A stretch of DNA of 9,336 bases. Origin: JANXQG01 sp037147235 (GTDB taxonomy: Bacteria; Planctomycetota; Planctomycetia; Pirellulales; Thermoguttaceae). The translations under genes were made by a program, and so were the position numbers. Of this stretch, positions 6,760 through 9,336 are shown one piece after another; within the stretch, counting starts at the first letter, position 1, and each line of letters opens with the position of its first letter. The notes under the pieces are model-generated. The model was not told where the DNA came from and made no database searches. It saw only the letters and a program-made list of their open reading frames with translations. The stretch is taken from positions 1 through 9,336 of the forward strand of contig JBAWVO010000254.1 of assembly GCA_037147235.1 (NCBI GenBank). The letters run 5' to 3'.

Positions 6760-7032
6760 TCAATTTAGTCCGGCCGCGCTAGCCGGCCGCGGTAAGGCGG
6801 ACGGCTGCTCGGGTTTCTTGTCTTGCAACTCCGACAAGATCTGACTGCTGACCGATTCGCGAACGATTCGCTCGGCCAGCCAGCCGATCACCGCACCGAG
6901 GACCGCAAACGCCAGAAGACTGAGCCACGCTGTCCACAGCGTTGCTTCGTTTGCACCACCGGCAAAGATGCCTCGCATGAGCGAAACCATCAGTGCCAAG
7001 ATGCCAAGAATTCCAGCGTATTGACGAGCCAC
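6760..7032 (-). CDS. Small two-helix membrane protein of the flagellar cluster, function unknown
   Basis: A 90-residue protein counted from the GTG at 7032. It has two hydrophobic segments, about residues 6-26 (GILGILALMVSLMRG) and 34-55 (WTAWLSLLAFAVLGAVIGWLA). These are followed by an amphipathic, charged stretch (ERIVRESVSSQILSELQDKK) and a Pro/Ala-rich tail. The likely form is a helical hairpin in the inner membrane with a cytoplasmic tail. I do not recognise a named family. It sits between flhG (219 bp upstream, start to stop) and the sigma gene (55 bp downstream) on the same strand, so a motility role is likely only by context. The start is chosen because GGAG lies 7 nt upstream. A TTG at 7056 would add eight residues but falls inside a hairpin and has no clear ribosome site. 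By position it might help membrane targeting of FlhF/FlhG or regulate the sigma factor; nothing in the sequence proves either. Confidence 0.8.
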   Translation of the reverse strand: MARQYAGILGILALMVSLMRGIFAGGANEATLWTAWLSLLAFAVLGAVIGWLAERIVRESVSSQILSELQDKKPEQPSALPRPASAAGLN

Positions 7033-7251
7033 GGTGCGTCTCCGGACTGCCGTCAAACTTTACCTGATCGGATTAGTTTGACAGCGCATCGACTAGCAAT
7101 GCTTGTCCTTCTCTATCGGATACACCGCTGTTTATGTTTAGGCTTTGTTTGCAGGTTGAAGCGATCAGCACAAAAATTCCCAATCTGCTGCTCGTCTTCA
7201 ACTCCGCATCGTTCTCCTTATTCTTCCTTCTCTGAATATTAAATTTTCATC
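7033..7251. other. Gap between flhG and the small membrane-protein gene
   Basis: About 220 bp without a gene, less GC-rich than its neighbours. It interrupts an otherwise tight run and is the likeliest place for an internal promoter for the membrane-protein, sigma and hydrolase genes. Read on the minus strand, the best sigma-70-like candidate I see is TTGAAG with AATTTT 17 bp later, which is weak. A perfect dyad lies at its downstream end (7052-7082). The GGAG ribosome site of the next gene is at 7040-7043. No terminator for flhG is evident. Confidence 0.6.
7052..7082. repeat. 8-bp perfect inverted repeat upstream of the membrane-protein gene
   Basis: GTCAAACT (7052-7059) and AGTTTGAC (7075-7082) are exact inverted copies around a 15-nt loop that contains the near-palindrome CCTGATCGG. 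It ends 20 bp upstream of the GTG at 7032. No T-run follows on either strand, so it is not a classic terminator. An operator or leader hairpin is possible. Confidence 0.7.
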
Positions 7252-8091
7252 TCACGCCGCCGCGCGACTGTTGCGTGGATTCGCGGACACGCAATTTCCC
7301 AACGCTCGAGCCACTTGCCGCAAGTGCAGACTGGCCTGGCATTTTGGCTTCGCGAGCACAAAAGGCTCGCCTCGCTCGGCACATTGCGGCACGGCACCGT
7401 CTTCCGGCATATAACCAACACTTCGCAAGGACAAACTGAGGAACCGTCGGCAAGCCTGGGCCAACCGTTGTTGCGCCTCGTCGGCCATCGACTCCTTGGG
7501 TGAGCGATTCACGACCAGGGCAATCGATGCCAACCGCGTCGGATCGGTCAGCAGCTTGATCAATGCGTAAGCATCCATGATCGCGGCCGTCTCCACCGTG
7601 GTCACGAGCAACACGCGATCGGCCGCATGCCAGAGCTGCCGAGCCAACGAATCAGGCCGGCTGCCGGCATCAATTACCACCACCTCGGGCCGCGGCGAAA
7701 GCGACGGCAGTTGGGACATCAATCGATTCCAGGCATGTTCGGACGTCTCATGCCAGCGGACCAATTCCCGTGTGCCGGGCAGGATCTGCACGCCGGCCGG
7801 GCCAGAATGCAAAATCTGAGCCAGGGTTCGGTTTCCGCCAAGCACGTCCGCCAGCGTGTGCCGCGGCTCGATACGGCATTGCAGAGCCACATCGTCGCCG
7901 GCCGCATCGCAGAGCAAGCTGTGCTGGGCCTGTTGGGCCAGGGCCACCGCCAAATTCACCGCAATCGTCGTCGTGCCTACGCCTCCCTTGCCGCCAAAAA
8001 CAACGATCCGTCGCGGCCGAACTGCCACGGGCGCATGCGCCGTCGCAACCCGGCGAACGAGAGCTCGAAGATCGGTGGCTTGGTCGGGCAT
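7252..8091 (-). CDS. flhG: MinD/ParA-family ATPase FlhG (flagellar number regulator) with altered P-loop
   Basis: FlhG (FleN/YlxH) is a MinD-like ATPase that limits flagellar number and stimulates the GTPase of FlhF. The 279-residue protein begins MPDQATDLR, an exact DQAxxLR motif at residues 3-9, the N-terminal FlhF-activating element known from Bacillus FlhG. The nucleotide-binding core follows: deviant Walker A GGKGGVGTTT (33-42), CDAAGDD (61-67), and Walker B/switch VVVIDAG (137-143). The signature lysine Lys35 is present, but the P-loop lysine expected at residue 40 is Thr. A similar change occurs in some CpaE/TadZ-type ParA proteins. The C-terminus ends in NPRNSRAAA with no clear MinD-like amphipathic targeting helix. 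The ATG at 8091 has GAAGGA 6 nt upstream and lies 3 bp after the flhF stop, so the two genes are co-translated. The flhF neighbour and DQAxxLR motif make FlhG far likelier than a plasmid or chromosome partition protein. Confidence 0.93.
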   Translation of the reverse strand: MPDQATDLRALVRRVATAHAPVAVRPRRIVVFGGKGGVGTTTIAVNLAVALAQQAQHSLLCDAAGDDVALQCRIEPRHTLADVLGGNRTLAQILHSGPAGVQILPGTRELVRWHETSEHAWNRLMSQLPSLSPRPEVVVIDAGSRPDSLARQLWHAADRVLLVTTVETAAIMDAYALIKLLTDPTRLASIALVVNRSPKESMADEAQQRLAQACRRFLSLSLRSVGYMPEDGAVPQCAERGEPFVLAKPKCQASLHLRQVARALGNCVSANPRNSRAAA

Positions 8092-8094
8092 TTC

Positions 8095-9270
8095 CTATCC
8101 TTCCATTCCCAAAATCAATCTCGCGACGCGCATCGACTCGGCCACTTCGATATCATCCGGCACGTTCTGGCCGTTGGTCAGGTAGCTCAACGGCAAACGG
8201 CTCGTGCGGACCAGGGGCAAGATATTACCGAGACCGGTCGCTTCGTCAAGCTTGGTAAGGATCAGCGACGTCGTGCCGACCGCGGCGAATCGCTCCGCCG
8301 TTTGCTCCAACACCCGGGCACTGGCCATACTGCTCAACACAAGATGGACCTCGTCGGCGTCGGCCTCGGTCAAGAACGCACGAAGCTCCTGGATGCGGAC
8401 TTCGTCCTTGGGACTGCGGCCGGCCGTATCGAGAAGAACCATGTCGAGATTCTCCATCCGGCCCACGGCCTCGCGCATCTCGCGAGGCGTGGAAACCACC
8501 TGCATCGGCAGATCGATGATGTCGGCATAGGTCCGCAACTGCTCGACGGCCGCAATACGATAGGTATCGACCGTGATCAGTCCCACGCGGTATTTCTCTT
8601 TCAGGTGGTAATTGGCCGCCAGTTTGGCGATCGTCGTCGTCTTGCCCACTCCGGTCGGACCGACCAAGGCCACCAGCCGGCAACGGCCAGGCGTGATCTG
8701 GATCGGACCGGAGACACGTACTTCCGATTCGATCATCCGCGCCAGCCGGGCTTTGACCATCAACAGGTCGTCGAGGTGCAAGCCCTTGGTCTCCGTCCGC
8801 ACCCGTTCGACCATTTCCCGGGCAAGTTCTTCGCTCAAGTCGGAGTCCAATAGGTCGGTGAAAAGCTGAAACAACTCCTCGGGCAGATCATGACAGGGAG
8901 CATCGCTGCGACGGCAAAGCTCCTGGACCATCGTCTGCAACTCGGTCAACTGGTTCTGCATCACGCCGTGTAATTCCGGCTGTGGCCGTAAAGGCACCGG
9001 CGATAATGCATGGGGTCCGTCATGCCGCAGCACAACCTCATCGTCACCTCCACGCTCTTCTTCATAAGTATTCCACGCCGGCAAGCGGCTGGGCACGTTT
9101 ACGCCACAAGACGCGGTAACTTCGATCTGCCGCGGTCCATTCATCAAGCCAAAGAACCAACGGGACTGGACTTCGCGCGTATGCAACACGGCCGCATCAG
9201 GGCCTAGGTCGTGGCGGACCATGGCCAAGGCTTCGTGCATGGTCGTGGCTCGGTAGCTTTTTAGTTCCAT
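8095..9270 (-). CDS. flhF: Flagellar SRP-type GTPase FlhF
   Basis: FlhF is the third SRP-family GTPase beside Ffh and FtsY. It marks the membrane site where a flagellum is built. The 391-residue protein has the typical layout: a basic N-terminal B domain (MELKSYRATTMHEALAMVR, with LGPDAAVLHTREV at 22-34), a low-complexity linker (about 55-105), a helical N domain (about 106-190), and the NG GTPase. G motifs are GPTGVGKTTT (204-213), DTYR (235-238), DTAGR (281-285) and TKLD (339-342), with GLGNIL at 346-351 near the end. ATG 9270 is supported by the conserved N-terminus. Upstream there is no Shine-Dalgarno sequence: the minus strand reads CTCCTCC, its complement, and before that the TAATCCC array. 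flhG follows after 3 bp. Nothing is missing from the catalytic core. Confidence 0.97.
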   Translation of the reverse strand: MELKSYRATTMHEALAMVRHDLGPDAAVLHTREVQSRWFFGLMNGPRQIEVTASCGVNVPSRLPAWNTYEEERGGDDEVVLRHDGPHALSPVPLRPQPELHGVMQNQLTELQTMVQELCRRSDAPCHDLPEELFQLFTDLLDSDLSEELAREMVERVRTETKGLHLDDLLMVKARLARMIESEVRVSGPIQITPGRCRLVALVGPTGVGKTTTIAKLAANYHLKEKYRVGLITVDTYRIAAVEQLRTYADIIDLPMQVVSTPREMREAVGRMENLDMVLLDTAGRSPKDEVRIQELRAFLTEADADEVHLVLSSMASARVLEQTAERFAAVGTTSLILTKLDEATGLGNILPLVRTSRLPLSYLTNGQNVPDDIEVAESMRVARLILGMEG

Positions 9271-9282
9271 GGCAGGAGGAGA

Positions 9283-9336
9283 GGGATTAGGGATTAGGGA
9301 TTAGGGATTAGGGATTAGGGATTAGGGATTAGGGAT
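9283..9336. repeat. Heptamer tandem array (GGGATTA)n, runs off the window
   Basis: Seven exact copies of GGGATTA from 9283 to 9331 plus GGGAT, 54 bp with no mismatch, continuing past the window edge. On the strand of flhF it reads TAATCCC and ends 12 nt before the ATG, so it forms part of the flhF leader or promoter region. The unit resembles telomere repeats only by chance. There are no spacers, so it is not a CRISPR array. Confidence 0.95.

Noticed and set aside
6770..6791. Direct repeat CCGGCCGCG twice, with self-complementary CGGCCG, as a terminator or operator
   Set aside because: It lies in the 3' coding end of the small membrane-protein gene and is well explained by GC-rich Ala/Gly/Arg codons. 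No T-run follows.
7040..7062. Exact sigma-28 -35 box TAAAGTTT on the minus strand upstream of the membrane-protein gene
   Set aside because: At the required 11-bp spacing the sequence is GGAGACGC, matching only 3 of 8 positions of the sigma-28 -10 box. It would also place the transcript start beyond the ribosome site.
7627..8853. Long plus-strand open frame of 408 residues across flhG and flhF
   Set aside because: It is antisense to two well-supported genes, spans their junction, and has no domain or ribosome site.
9283..9336. CRISPR array or telomere
   Set aside because: The units are contiguous 7-mers without spacers. An interior position next to flhF does not fit a chromosome end.

Overview
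The window looks like a piece of a fairly GC-rich planctomycete-type chromosome, probably Pirellulales-like. This is inferred from the gene content: FlhF, FlhG, a small membrane protein and a WhiG/FliA-type sigma factor in a row, a CheB-CheR fusion, and short CACGGAT-type and heptamer repeats between genes. No rRNA or other taxonomic marker is present, so the assignment is tentative.

Layout. (1) Positions 39-2294, minus strand: a CheB methylesterase / CheR methyltransferase fusion that stops abruptly inside its C-terminal NEEL-repeat coiled coil. (2) Positions 2295-2609: a divergent intergenic region full of short repeats, ending in an imperfect hairpin of 7-bp units that abuts the next start codon. 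(3) Positions 2610-3851, plus strand: HydF, the GTPase/[4Fe-4S] scaffold for [FeFe]-hydrogenase maturation, with all expected motifs but no hydE, hydG or hydrogenase beside it. (4) Positions 3880-9270, minus strand: a motility cluster read flhF, flhG, a two-helix membrane protein, a sigma-28-type factor, and a large lipoprotein alpha/beta hydrolase whose first possible start overlaps the sigma stop. It converges on hydF with 28 bp between the stop codons. (5) Positions 9283-9336: a (GGGATTA)n array that runs off the window just upstream of flhF.

How the genes fit together. FlhF (SRP-type GTPase) and FlhG (MinD/ParA-type ATPase) set the place and number of flagella. FlhG keeps the N-terminal DQAxxLR motif known to stimulate FlhF but lacks the usual P-loop lysine. 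The sigma factor would switch on late flagellar or chemotaxis genes. The CheB-CheR fusion would add and remove receptor methyl groups, though it is separated from the motility cluster by hydF. The lipoprotein hydrolase has no obvious motility role.

The least ordinary features are the truncated CheB-CheR end, the C9 tract early in that gene, the 7-bp tandem repeats next to two start codons, the FlhG P-loop change, and the sigma-hydrolase coupling. I found no convincing new defence system, CRISPR array, RNA gene or complete mobile element.
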